NCBI GenBank assembly: GCA_025935155.1 | Contig: JAICVV010000004.1 | Span: 1 to 18,797 of the forward strand | Direction of reading: 5' to 3' | Origin: Alphaproteobacteria bacterium | GTDB lineage: Bacteria; Pseudomonadota; Alphaproteobacteria; Micropepsales; Micropepsaceae | Length of the DNA stretch: 18,797 nucleotides | Shown: positions 9,441 to 16,167 of the stretch, piece by piece | Numbering within the stretch: position 1 is the first letter of the stretch | Layout of the letters: each line of letters starts with the position of its first letter | Made by a program: the position numbers and the translations under genes | Notes under the pieces: model-generated | Seen by the model: the letters and a program-made list of their open reading frames with translations, nothing else | What the model was told of the DNA's origin: nothing | The model's database searches: none

Positions 9441-10024
9441 TCGACTAATTCCTGTTTCGATGGTGTCCAGAAGCTTACGCGCGTGTCGCCGTACACGCGA
9501 TTGTCCAGAAGCCGATAACTTGCGGGCGAGGGCAGGGGCTCGCCTTCCGCGGTTTCCACAACCAGCAGCGCATTCGGCGCAAGCCACTGCCCTGCGGCGA
9601 GACTGTCGAGTGCTTTCGGTACAAGGTGCATGCGGTAAGGCGGATCGAGAAACACCAGATCGAACGGACCGCCGCTGGCCGCCGCCATCGGTCCAAGCTG
9701 CGTGGCATCGCGCCGCCATATCTTCGTGACGCCGGTAAGCTGCAGCACTTCGACGTTCTTGCGGATCAGCGCACGGCTGCCGGCGGAATCATCCACAAAC
9801 AGACAATATCCGGCGCCGTGCGAAAGCGCCTCGATTCCCAAGGCGCCTGTGCCTGCAAACAGGTCCGCCACGCGCGAACCTTCTAGAGTGAAACCCGTAT
9901 CGAAATCGTTGTGGGCCAGAATGTTAAAGATCGCCTGCCGGACTTTGTCTGACGACGGCCGTACCCGCGCATCGTCGGGAGAAAATAAGGTCCGTCCACG
10001 GAAAGTACCGCCGGTTATTCTCAC
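9437..10024 (-). CDS. rsmD: 16S rRNA (guanine(966)-N(2))-methyltransferase RsmD
   Basis: SAM-dependent enzyme that methylates N2 of G966 in 16S rRNA during 30S assembly. The product is 195 aa. I set the start at GTG 10024 because GGAGG lies five bases upstream and the protein then begins VRITGGTFRGRTL, the usual RsmD N-terminus. Longer frames run into the divergent intergenic region and the next gene. The family signature RPSSDKVRQAIFNIL is at residues 22-36, the SAM-binding loop ADLFAGTGALGIEAL at 53-67, and the catalytic FDLVFLDPPY at 121-130. It is the first gene of a two-gene unit with the GNAT gene (4-base overlap) and is divergent from the DsbD/ScsB-like gene. Confidence 0.96.
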   Translation of the reverse strand: MRITGGTFRGRTLFSPDDARVRPSSDKVRQAIFNILAHNDFDTGFTLEGSRVADLFAGTGALGIEALSHGAGYCLFVDDSAGSRALIRKNVEVLQLTGVTKIWRRDATQLGPMAAASGGPFDLVFLDPPYRMHLVPKALDSLAAGQWLAPNALLVVETAEGEPLPSPASYRLLDNRVYGDTRVSFWTPSKQELVE

Positions 10025-10141
10025 AATAGCCTCCAGGTCAGGTTCTTCGCGGGGAAAGTGCTCGTCTCCGGACGGCTCACTTCGCCGCGAGGAGGGCGGC
10101 AAAGCTGGCAGGTTTGGTGGTCCGCCTGTATAGCCGCGAGC
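10025..10141. promoter_or_regulatory. Divergent intergenic region, presumed promoters for rsmD and the DsbD/ScsB-like gene
   Basis: These 117 bases separate two outward-facing genes and must hold both start regions. The rsmD ribosome site GGAGG (minus strand) lies about 10030-10034. I could not place convincing -35/-10 boxes, so the promoter call rests on gene orientation only. Confidence 0.45.
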
Positions 10142-12211
10142 ATGCGGTTTGTGCTCGCGATTTTCGGCCTGCTGCTGTTCGCGACCGGCGCGGCAGCCCA
10201 AGTCGATTCCGCGCCCAAGGTTCAGGCGCGCCTGGTTTCGAAGAGCGGCGAAATCGCGCCCGGCGGCAGCGTGGTGGTCGCGCTGGAGCAGAGCATCCGC
10301 CCGGGCTGGCACACCTATTGGGTCAATCCTGGCGAGGCGGGCCTGCCCACCGAAATCAAATGGACCTTGCCGCCGGGCTGGCACGCCGGCGCGATTGAAT
10401 GGCCATACCCCAAGCGCCTGCCGGTCGGGCCGCTGATGAATTACGGCTATGAGGGCAAGGTCTGGCTGCTCACGCGCATCACCGCGCCGAAACAGGCCAA
10501 ACCGGGCGTTACAATCACGCTGAAGGCGACTGGCAGCTGGCTAGTGTGCAAGGAAGTCTGCATTCCGGAAGACCAGCCGCTGACTTTGGCATTGACCGTC
10601 AGCGCTTCGCCCGCGCCGCCCTATTCCACAATCGCGGAACAATTCGCAGCAACCCGCGCGAGGATTCCAGTCCCGTCACCGTGGCCGGTACATTATCGCC
10701 TGAGCGATACACTCGATCTGTTTGTTGCGGCCCCGGCACTCGGCAAGGCGGGCGTGAAGGACGTCGCCTTCTTCCCGCTCGCGAGCGGCGCGATCACCGA
10801 CTTTGCCCCGCAGACATTCGCACAAGTATCGAATGGCCTGGTTGTGCATCTCAAGCCTGCGAAGAACCCGAAACTCGGGAACATCTTTGCGGGCGTGCTG
10901 GCGATCACGTCCAACGATGGCTCGGTGCAGGCGCTGAATGTGAAGGCCACGCCAGGCGCTGTGCCGCAATCGGCATCGGCCCCAGCCACTGCTGCCGGTA
11001 CTACCTTGCCCTTGGCGCTGCTGTTCGCGCTGCTCGGCGGACTTATTCTCAATCTGATGCCCTGCGTGCTTCCGGTGCTGGCGATGAAGGCGCTGGCGAT
11101 TGCCAACACGGCACATGCTGACCGGCACGAAGCCGCGCGCGAAGGTTTTGCCTACGGCATTGGCGCGGTGCTGAGCTTTCTTGCGCTGGCCGCGGCGATC
11201 ATCGTTCTGCGCGCCGGCGGCGACGCGATCGGCTGGGGCTTTCAGTTGCAGGATCCCATTGCTGTCGCCGGATTTGCGCTGCTGATTTTTGTGGTGGGGC
11301 TGAATCTTTCCGGTGTGTTCGAAGTGCCCGGTATCGGCGCGGGTGAAGGATTGACCCGGCGCGGTGGTTCGGCTGGCGCTTTCTTTACCGGTGTGCTGGC
11401 CGTTGCCGTTGCTGCGCCATGTACTGCGCCGTTCATGGCAGCCGCGCTCGGGTATGCGCTGACGCAAAGCGTTGTCATTTCGCTCGGGATTTTCCTCGCG
11501 CTTGGGATCGGTTTTGCCGCGCCCTTCGTTGTGATCGGACTCTCACCGCGCCTTACGCGTTGGCTGCCGAAGCCCGGTGCATGGATGCTGCGCTTCCGGC
11601 AATTGCTTGCTTTTCCTATGTACGCCACCGCGCTGTGGCTTGTGTGGGTGTTAGGTTTCGAGACGGATGAGTCGCGTCTGTTGCTGCTGCTGGCGCTCGC
11701 GCTACTTGTCGCCTTCGTGCTGTGGATTCTGGGGATTTCGCAAGGGCGCAGTGGCCGCTGGCGCGCTGCCGGTTGGCTGGCGATAGCGGTTGGAGCAGCG
11801 GCACTCGTGTACCTGCTGCCGCAGATCGGCAGCATCTCGCGAACATCGCACACGCTTGCTGAAGTCAGCGGCATTCCTTCGCGCAGCTACAGCGCGGCTG
11901 AAGTCGAAACGCTGCGCGCCAAACACCAGCCGATCTTCATCAACGCCACCGCGGCCTGGTGCATCACCTGCCTGGTGAATGAAAAGACAGCCTTCTCCGA
12001 TACCCGGGTGCAGAACGCGTTTGCGCAGAAGCACATCGCTTATATCGTCGCCGACTGGACCAACCGCGACGCCGCAATTACGGCGCTGCTGCAGCAACAC
12101 GGACGCTCAGGCGTACCGCTCTATCTCTACTACCCGCCGGGAGCACCCGAAGCCTTGGTGCTGCCGCAGGTGCTGACTCCGACGGAGGTTTTGAAGGCGA
12201 TCGGCGGCTAG
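10142..12211 (+). CDS. DsbD/ScsB-type thiol:disulfide interchange protein with C-terminal thioredoxin domain
   Basis: Inner-membrane electron conduit that moves reducing power from cytoplasmic thioredoxin to periplasmic thiols. The product is 689 aa. ATG 10142 gives a clear signal peptide ending near AAAQ. The periplasmic N-terminal domain is of the DsbD-alpha kind used by ScsB-like proteins and carries a Cys136-x3-Cys140 pair. About eight hydrophobic segments (residues 285-570) follow and carry the two essential membrane Cys, Cys308 in LMPCVLPV and Cys427 in APCTAPFM. The C-terminal thioredoxin-like domain has WCITC (Cys607, Cys610). All three redox centres of the relay are thus present. Length and N-domain fit ScsB/DipZ-like members better than classical DsbD. 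The partner could be a copper-resistance or cytochrome-maturation thiol protein, but none is encoded nearby. Confidence 0.9.
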   Translation: MRFVLAIFGLLLFATGAAAQVDSAPKVQARLVSKSGEIAPGGSVVVALEQSIRPGWHTYWVNPGEAGLPTEIKWTLPPGWHAGAIEWPYPKRLPVGPLMNYGYEGKVWLLTRITAPKQAKPGVTITLKATGSWLVCKEVCIPEDQPLTLALTVSASPAPPYSTIAEQFAATRARIPVPSPWPVHYRLSDTLDLFVAAPALGKAGVKDVAFFPLASGAITDFAPQTFAQVSNGLVVHLKPAKNPKLGNIFAGVLAITSNDGSVQALNVKATPGAVPQSASAPATAAGTTLPLALLFALLGGLILNLMPCVLPVLAMKALAIANTAHADRHEAAREGFAYGIGAVLSFLALAAAIIVLRAGGDAIGWGFQLQDPIAVAGFALLIFVVGLNLSGVFEVPGIGAGEGLTRRGGSAGAFFTGVLAVAVAAPCTAPFMAAALGYALTQSVVISLGIFLALGIGFAAPFVVIGLSPRLTRWLPKPGAWMLRFRQLLAFPMYATALWLVWVLGFETDESRLLLLLALALLVAFVLWILGISQGRSGRWRAAGWLAIAVGAAALVYLLPQIGSISRTSHTLAEVSGIPSRSYSAAEVETLRAKHQPIFINATAAWCITCLVNEKTAFSDTRVQNAFAQKHIAYIVADWTNRDAAITALLQQHGRSGVPLYLYYPPGAPEALVLPQVLTPTEVLKAIGG

Positions 12212-12331
12212 AGTTTTGTTGCCGGAGAAATGGCCCTGTTGCTTCGGTTGTTGCTTGCGCGTGCCCCAAAAGGCAACCCAATTTCGGCTGCTCACGCGTA
12301 TGGTCCCGCGCCTTTTCCGGGAGCCAGGGGC

Positions 12332-13399
12332 ATGAGCGTCTTTGAAGCCGCAGACTTCGATCATCACGAAACCGTTGCATTCTTCGACAACAAGGCGAGC
12401 GGTCTGCGAGCCATTATCGCCATCCACTCCACAGCCCTTGGCGCTGCCTGTGGCGGCACGCGCATGTACCCTTACGCCAACGGCGACGAAGCGCTGGACG
12501 ACGTCCTGCGGCTTTCGCGAGGGATGAGCTACAAGAGCGCCATTGCAGGTTTGCCGCTCGGCGGGGGCAAGGCGGTCATCATCGGCGATCCCACGAAGGA
12601 CAAAAACGAAGCGCGCCTGCTCGCTTATGCGGAAGCGGTGAATGCGCTGGGCGGCCGCTACATCACGGCGATGGATGTGGGCATCGGACCCAGCGATCTG
12701 CCGGTAATCGCACGGGGAACGAAGTTCGTGGCGGGGTTCGATCAGCCGGGGAAGACGGGTGGTGACTCTGGCCCGCTCACCGCCCTCGGCGTATTCGTGG
12801 GCCTGAAAGCGGCGGTGAAACATCGCCTTGGCGCCGGCGATACCAAAGGCGTCACGGTCGCGATCCAGGGATTGGGCAAGGTCGGCATGGGGTTGGCGAA
12901 GCAGCTCCATCGCGAGGGCGCGAAGCTGATCGTTTCGGACGTGAATGCCGAGGCGGTGCATGGTGCGGAAGAACTCTTCGGCGCAAAGCCCGTGTCGCCG
13001 GACGACATCGCCTCGGTCGAGTGCGATGTGTTTTCGCCCAACGCGCTCGGGGCCATTTTGAATGACCGCAGCATCGCGCGGATGCGCGCCAAAGTGGTTG
13101 CCGGTGGCGCCAACAATCAACTTGCGCGAGACGAGCACGGTGTCGCGTTGAAATCGCACGGTATCCTTTACGCGCCGGATTATGTGATCAATGGCGGCGG
13201 CATCATCCGCGTTGCGGGCCAGATTTTTGGCTGGGCAGATGCGGAGATCGAGCATCGGGTTCTTGGCATTGCCGCCACACTCACACAGATTTTCCGGCGC
13301 GCCGACAGTGAAGGCGTGCCAACCAATGTCGTTGCGGATCGGGTCGCCGAAGAGCGTATGACCGAGGGCCCCCACGCCGCCGCCAAGGCTGCGGAATAG
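12332..13399 (+). CDS. Glu/Leu/Phe/Val dehydrogenase family protein (leucine-dehydrogenase-like)
   Basis: NAD-dependent oxidative deaminase of a branched-chain or related amino acid, forming the 2-oxo acid and ammonia in the cytoplasm. The product is 355 aa. ATG 12332 has AGGGG four bases upstream; a longer frame from 12230 adds a non-homologous Leu-rich leader. The N-terminal domain has SYKSAIAGLPLGGGKAVI, with Lys68 and Lys80 at the catalytic positions of leucine dehydrogenase, and Asp115 in TAMDVG. The Rossmann domain has AIQGLGKVGMGLA near residue 175, then a downstream acidic residue (SDVN) suggesting NAD. The segment after Asp115 (GIGPSDLPVIARGTKF) differs from classical leucine dehydrogenase, so substrate choice is uncertain. 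It ends three bases from the convergent DUF3096 gene. Confidence 0.9.
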   Translation: MSVFEAADFDHHETVAFFDNKASGLRAIIAIHSTALGAACGGTRMYPYANGDEALDDVLRLSRGMSYKSAIAGLPLGGGKAVIIGDPTKDKNEARLLAYAEAVNALGGRYITAMDVGIGPSDLPVIARGTKFVAGFDQPGKTGGDSGPLTALGVFVGLKAAVKHRLGAGDTKGVTVAIQGLGKVGMGLAKQLHREGAKLIVSDVNAEAVHGAEELFGAKPVSPDDIASVECDVFSPNALGAILNDRSIARMRAKVVAGGANNQLARDEHGVALKSHGILYAPDYVINGGGIIRVAGQIFGWADAEIEHRVLGIAATLTQIFRRADSEGVPTNVVADRVAEERMTEGPHAAAKAAE

Positions 13400-13402
13400 C
13401 GG

Positions 13403-13570
13403 TCAGTGTAGGATGCGGCTGCCGAAAATGTGCGGCCACAAGCCGATCAGACCGATGATGATCAGGTAGATGGCCACGAGGTAGTTCAGGATGCGCGGCA
13501 TCAGCAGGATCAGGATTCCGAAGATCAGTGCGACCAGCGGCTGGATGACGACAAGATCGATGGTTGTCAT
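13403..13570 (-). CDS. DUF3096-like small membrane protein
   Basis: Small protein of 55 aa. ATG 13570 is preceded by GAGGGG five bases upstream. Two adjacent hydrophobic segments are visible: LVVIQPLVALIFGILILLM (about 6-24) and LNYLVAIYLIIIGLIGLW (about 28-45), joined by the short PR turn of MPRILNY. The QPLVAL..GILIL.MPR.LNY.VAIYLI.IGLIGL pattern is what I recognise as DUF3096, a family of unknown function. It is predicted to be a helical hairpin in the inner membrane. It lies 49 bases after the 68-aa small gene on the same strand and ends three bases from the convergent dehydrogenase stop. Existence and family are well supported; function is unknown. Confidence 0.85.
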   Translation of the reverse strand: MTTIDLVVIQPLVALIFGILILLMPRILNYLVAIYLIIIGLIGLWPHIFGSRILH

Positions 13571-13619
13571 GGATACCCCTCAGAAACGTGTTGAACGAAC
13601 TGGATAAGCCCAGGCGATC

Positions 13620-13826
13620 CTAGCGCTGTTTTTTGGGCTTTGCGCAATCAGGTGCCGGTGTTTCCCGCTTCGGCGGCGCGCCAACGAATGATTCCCCCCC
13701 CATAAAGGCTGGCGGATCGCTGGCCGGAAAGGTTTCTTTCACCTGCTCATCGATCTCACGGTTTTCTGCGCGCGTTGCAGGCATAATTCTCTTATGGGTG
13801 CGCGGTTTGGCTTTTCTGGCAGGCAT
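13620..13826 (-). CDS. Small hydrophilic protein with KETFPASDPPA motif
   Basis: Predicted 68-aa protein of unknown function. ATG 13826 has GGAGAGG four bases upstream. A longer frame to 13898 lacks a better ribosome site. Residues 1-20 are very basic. Residues 21-40 (ENREIDEQVKETFPASDPPA) carry a motif I recognise from many short alphaproteobacterial proteins, sometimes linked to stress regulons. A basic Pro-rich tail follows (APPKRETPAPDCAKPKKQR). There are no membrane segments. An eight-G run on the coding strand (13694-13701) encodes part of FMGGE and is a possible slippage site, but the frame is intact. It lies between galE and the DUF3096 gene, all on the same strand. No function is assigned. 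Confidence 0.75.
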   Translation of the reverse strand: MPARKAKPRTHKRIMPATRAENREIDEQVKETFPASDPPAFMGGESFVGAPPKRETPAPDCAKPKKQR

Positions 13827-13931
13827 AACACCTCTCCAGCTTGCTGGACGGGAACGAATGCTGTCCGTACATGGTTCCGGCATTCGTTCGCAAGGCACTG
13901 CCAGCTCCGCCTTCGATTCTTTGTGCGGGTC

Positions 13932-14909
13932 TTAGGCCGCACGAAGCGTCCTTTCCCACGCGAGCGCCGATTGAACAATGGTGTCCAGATCGCCGTACTT
14001 TGGCTGCCAGCCAAGGCTCTTTATGAGGCCAGGGTCCGATACCAGGGCGGGCGGATCGCCCGCTCGCGGCTTTCCGTGGACGACGTTCAGCTTGTGCGCG
14101 GCGGCGCCCTCAACCGCGGCAATCACCTCCAGCACCGAGAAGCCGCGGCCATACCCAACATTGGCACAGAACGATTTGCCACCGGAACGAAGCCTGTCAA
14201 GCGCGAGGAGATGCGCATCGATCAGGTCCGTGACATGGATGTAGTCGCGTATTCCAGTGCCGTCGCGCGTTGGAAAATCCGTGCCGAAAATTTCCAGTTG
14301 GGGTTCGCTCCCAAGCGCAACCTGGCAGGCCCGTTTGATGAGATGGGTCGCGCGTGGTGTGCTTTGCCCTGAGCGGCCTTCTGGATCGGCACCCGCAACG
14401 TTGAAGTAGCGGAGAGCGGCGTAGTGAAAATTATGCGCGTGCGCGGTATCCGCCAACATCCATTCGCTCACCAGCTTCGAGCGGCCATACGGGTTGATGG
14501 GAATGGCCGGCGTGGTCTCTGCAACCGGACTTTCAGCAGGAATGCCGTAAACCGCCGCTGTCGAAGAGAAGATGAATCGCTGAATCCGGTGTTCCACACA
14601 TGCGGCAGTCAGCGCGCGCGTCGCGGCGCTGTTGTTCCGGTAGTATTCGAGCGGGTTTGCGACCGACTCCGGTACCACCACCGAACCCGCAAAGTGGAGT
14701 GCCGCCTCGATATCGTTCTGCTGAAAGATTGTCTTCAGCGTAGCGGCATCTGCCACGTCGCCCACGACCAGTTTGGCTGGCGCGCGGACCAGCTCGCGAA
14801 TGCCTGTCGAGAGGTTGTCGAGAACGACGACGTCTTCCCCACGATCCAGCAGCGCGAGAACCATGTGGCTGCCGATATAGCCGGCGCCCCCTGTAACGAG
14901 AACCGTCAT
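13932..14909 (-). CDS. galE: UDP-glucose 4-epimerase
   Basis: Extended short-chain dehydrogenase that interconverts UDP-glucose and UDP-galactose using bound NAD+. The product is 325 aa, normal length. The NAD-binding GGAGYIGSH is at residues 7-15, and DNLSTG at 31-36 binds the adenosine ribose. The catalytic block is SSTAAVYG (Ser116/Thr117) followed by Tyr141-x3-Lys145 (YGRSK). LRYFNVAGADPEG and the RDYIHVTDLIDAH substrate/NAD motif follow. It sits 147 bases downstream of the XrtA-type ATPase on the same strand, so it may belong to the exopolysaccharide cluster and supply UDP-Gal. The gap leaves room for its own promoter. GalE versus a sibling UDP-sugar epimerase (GalNAc, arabinose) cannot be settled by eye, but classical GalE is most likely. 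Confidence 0.94.
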   Translation of the reverse strand: MTVLVTGGAGYIGSHMVLALLDRGEDVVVLDNLSTGIRELVRAPAKLVVGDVADAATLKTIFQQNDIEAALHFAGSVVVPESVANPLEYYRNNSAATRALTAACVEHRIQRFIFSSTAAVYGIPAESPVAETTPAIPINPYGRSKLVSEWMLADTAHAHNFHYAALRYFNVAGADPEGRSGQSTPRATHLIKRACQVALGSEPQLEIFGTDFPTRDGTGIRDYIHVTDLIDAHLLALDRLRSGGKSFCANVGYGRGFSVLEVIAAVEGAAAHKLNVVHGKPRAGDPPALVSDPGLIKSLGWQPKYGDLDTIVQSALAWERTLRAA

Positions 14910-15056
14910 TCGCTGTCCGCCATTCCCTATCCTTGCTAATCATAGTACCGGCAACTGTAAAATCATCCATTGTTAGCTGAGAAAGATTGCCATTTCGTCT
15001 CCGATAGGGTCGGTCCGAGCCTGCCAATAAATTGATCCATCGACATATACATTGCG
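14910..15056 (-). other. Intergenic region between ATPase gene and galE
   Basis: 147 bases, A/T-richer than the surroundings. On the minus strand a 27-codon frame (ATG near 15044) can be read but has no clear ribosome site or recognisable product. There is no terminator-like hairpin with a T-run. It most likely holds the galE promoter and leader, but no confident -35/-10 pair was found. Confidence 0.35.
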
Positions 15057-16160
15057 CTATTCGGAGGAACGGGAACGCTCAATCTGATTTTGCTTGACGG
15101 ACATGAATTCGAGGGCGAGCTCCAGCGCACGCACGATGGTGCGGCTATGTTTATCGGTTTGCTGTTCTAATCTGCGAACTCTGGACGTGAGCCCGTTAGA
15201 GATATGTGTGCGATTCATCCTCTCGGGTTCGGCATAGTGGCCCCGCTCCTCGGCCGGTTCCGGAAGTCCGAGGACATCAGCTTCACGGTGCTCCAGACGC
15301 CGACCGGGTTCAGTTGCAGCCAAAGGGACTTGCGCGTTGCCAAGCGGACCCACTTCAGCCGCCATTTCCGCTGCCACCGCAGCAACCTTGCTCCGGTCGA
15401 TATCGTGCCGTTCTTCCAGATAGCCAAGCAACAACAGCCGTGAGCACAGGGTATTTATACGGCGGGGGATGCCGCCGGACCTGTAGTGGATTTCGACAAA
15501 GGCATCATCAGCGATCCTCGGATCGTCGCGCCAGCCTACGCGTGCCAGCCTGTACTCAATGTATTTGCGGGTATCCTCCTCCCCCAAGCCGCTTAAATGG
15601 CAGGAGGCAATCACGCGCTGGCGGAATTGTTCAAGCTCCGGTTGAGACAGTTTGGCCCGAAATTCAGGCTGCCCCAACAGAATGCCCTGAAACGGGGCGC
15701 TGAAGCCAGACACCAAATTCGACAGCATACGGAACTCTTCAACGGCCTCGATGGTGAGGCTCTGAGCCTCATCGATAATGATCAGGGGATACTTCTGCTG
15801 CTGTTGCAGCTGGGAAAAAAAATCGGAAAAGCGGCCGATCAGGGCTGGCTTGCTCATCCCATCCTTGTAGAGGCCGAAGGCGGAGCCGATCATGCATAGA
15901 GCGTCGAAGCCGCCGAGGCTGGTGGTCACGATTCGTGCAATGGCATATTGCTGGCGGTCCAGCGTCGAGAGCAGATGCTCGACAAGGGTCGTCTTTCCCG
16001 CGCCGACTTCGCCAGTAATGACGACGAACCCTTCGCGCTGGGCAATTCCAAATTCCAGAAACGCCATTGCCTTCCGGTGCTCGCGACTACCGAAATAAAA
16101 CCTGCTATCCGGCGTAAGCTGGAAGGGCGAACCGCTCAGCGCATAAAACGCTTCGTACAT
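15057..16160 (-). CDS. XrtA/PEP-CTERM locus-type ATPase (ExeA/GspA-like AAA) with C-terminal extension
   Basis: Cytoplasmic AAA ATPase of the ExeA/TIGR03015 type found in exosortase-associated exopolysaccharide loci. The product is 367 aa. It opens MYEAFYALSGSPFQLTPD, the typical start of this family. Walker A is GEVGAGKTT (50-58) and Walker B is LIIIDEAQ (Asp130, Glu131). A sensor/arginine region includes GQPEF and the SGGIPRRIN segment near residues 225-235. The usual domain ends around residue 270. Here about 95 more residues follow: a charged Pro/Glu-rich linker, then a helical, probably coiled-coil segment (TSRVRRLEQQTDKHS and onward). It starts seven bases after the outer-membrane protein gene. 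Its exact role in secretion or export is not established. Confidence 0.9.
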   Translation of the reverse strand: MYEAFYALSGSPFQLTPDSRFYFGSREHRKAMAFLEFGIAQREGFVVITGEVGAGKTTLVEHLLSTLDRQQYAIARIVTTSLGGFDALCMIGSAFGLYKDGMSKPALIGRFSDFFSQLQQQQKYPLIIIDEAQSLTIEAVEEFRMLSNLVSGFSAPFQGILLGQPEFRAKLSQPELEQFRQRVIASCHLSGLGEEDTRKYIEYRLARVGWRDDPRIADDAFVEIHYRSGGIPRRINTLCSRLLLLGYLEERHDIDRSKVAAVAAEMAAEVGPLGNAQVPLAATEPGRRLEHREADVLGLPEPAEERGHYAEPERMNRTHISNGLTSRVRRLEQQTDKHSRTIVRALELALEFMSVKQNQIERSRSSE

Positions 16161-16167
16161 CCTGTCC

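Noticed and set aside
8805..9719. 304-aa version of the GNAT protein
   Set aside because: The extra 93 N-terminal residues lie inside rsmD in another frame and have shadow composition; the GTG at 9440 with GTGA overlap explains the true start.
9437..10384. 315-aa version of RsmD
   Set aside because: The extra residues are antisense to the DsbD/ScsB-like signal peptide region; GTG 10024 has an ideal GGAGG and the family N-terminus.
13694..13701. Eight-base G/C homopolymer as a frameshift or phase-variation switch
   Set aside because: It is short, the frame is intact on both sides of it, and nothing suggests programmed slippage; noted only as a possible sequencing-error site.
14533..15027. 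164-aa minus-strand frame overlapping the galE 5' part
   Set aside because: Frame-shifted shadow of galE with Arg-rich composition; no independent support.
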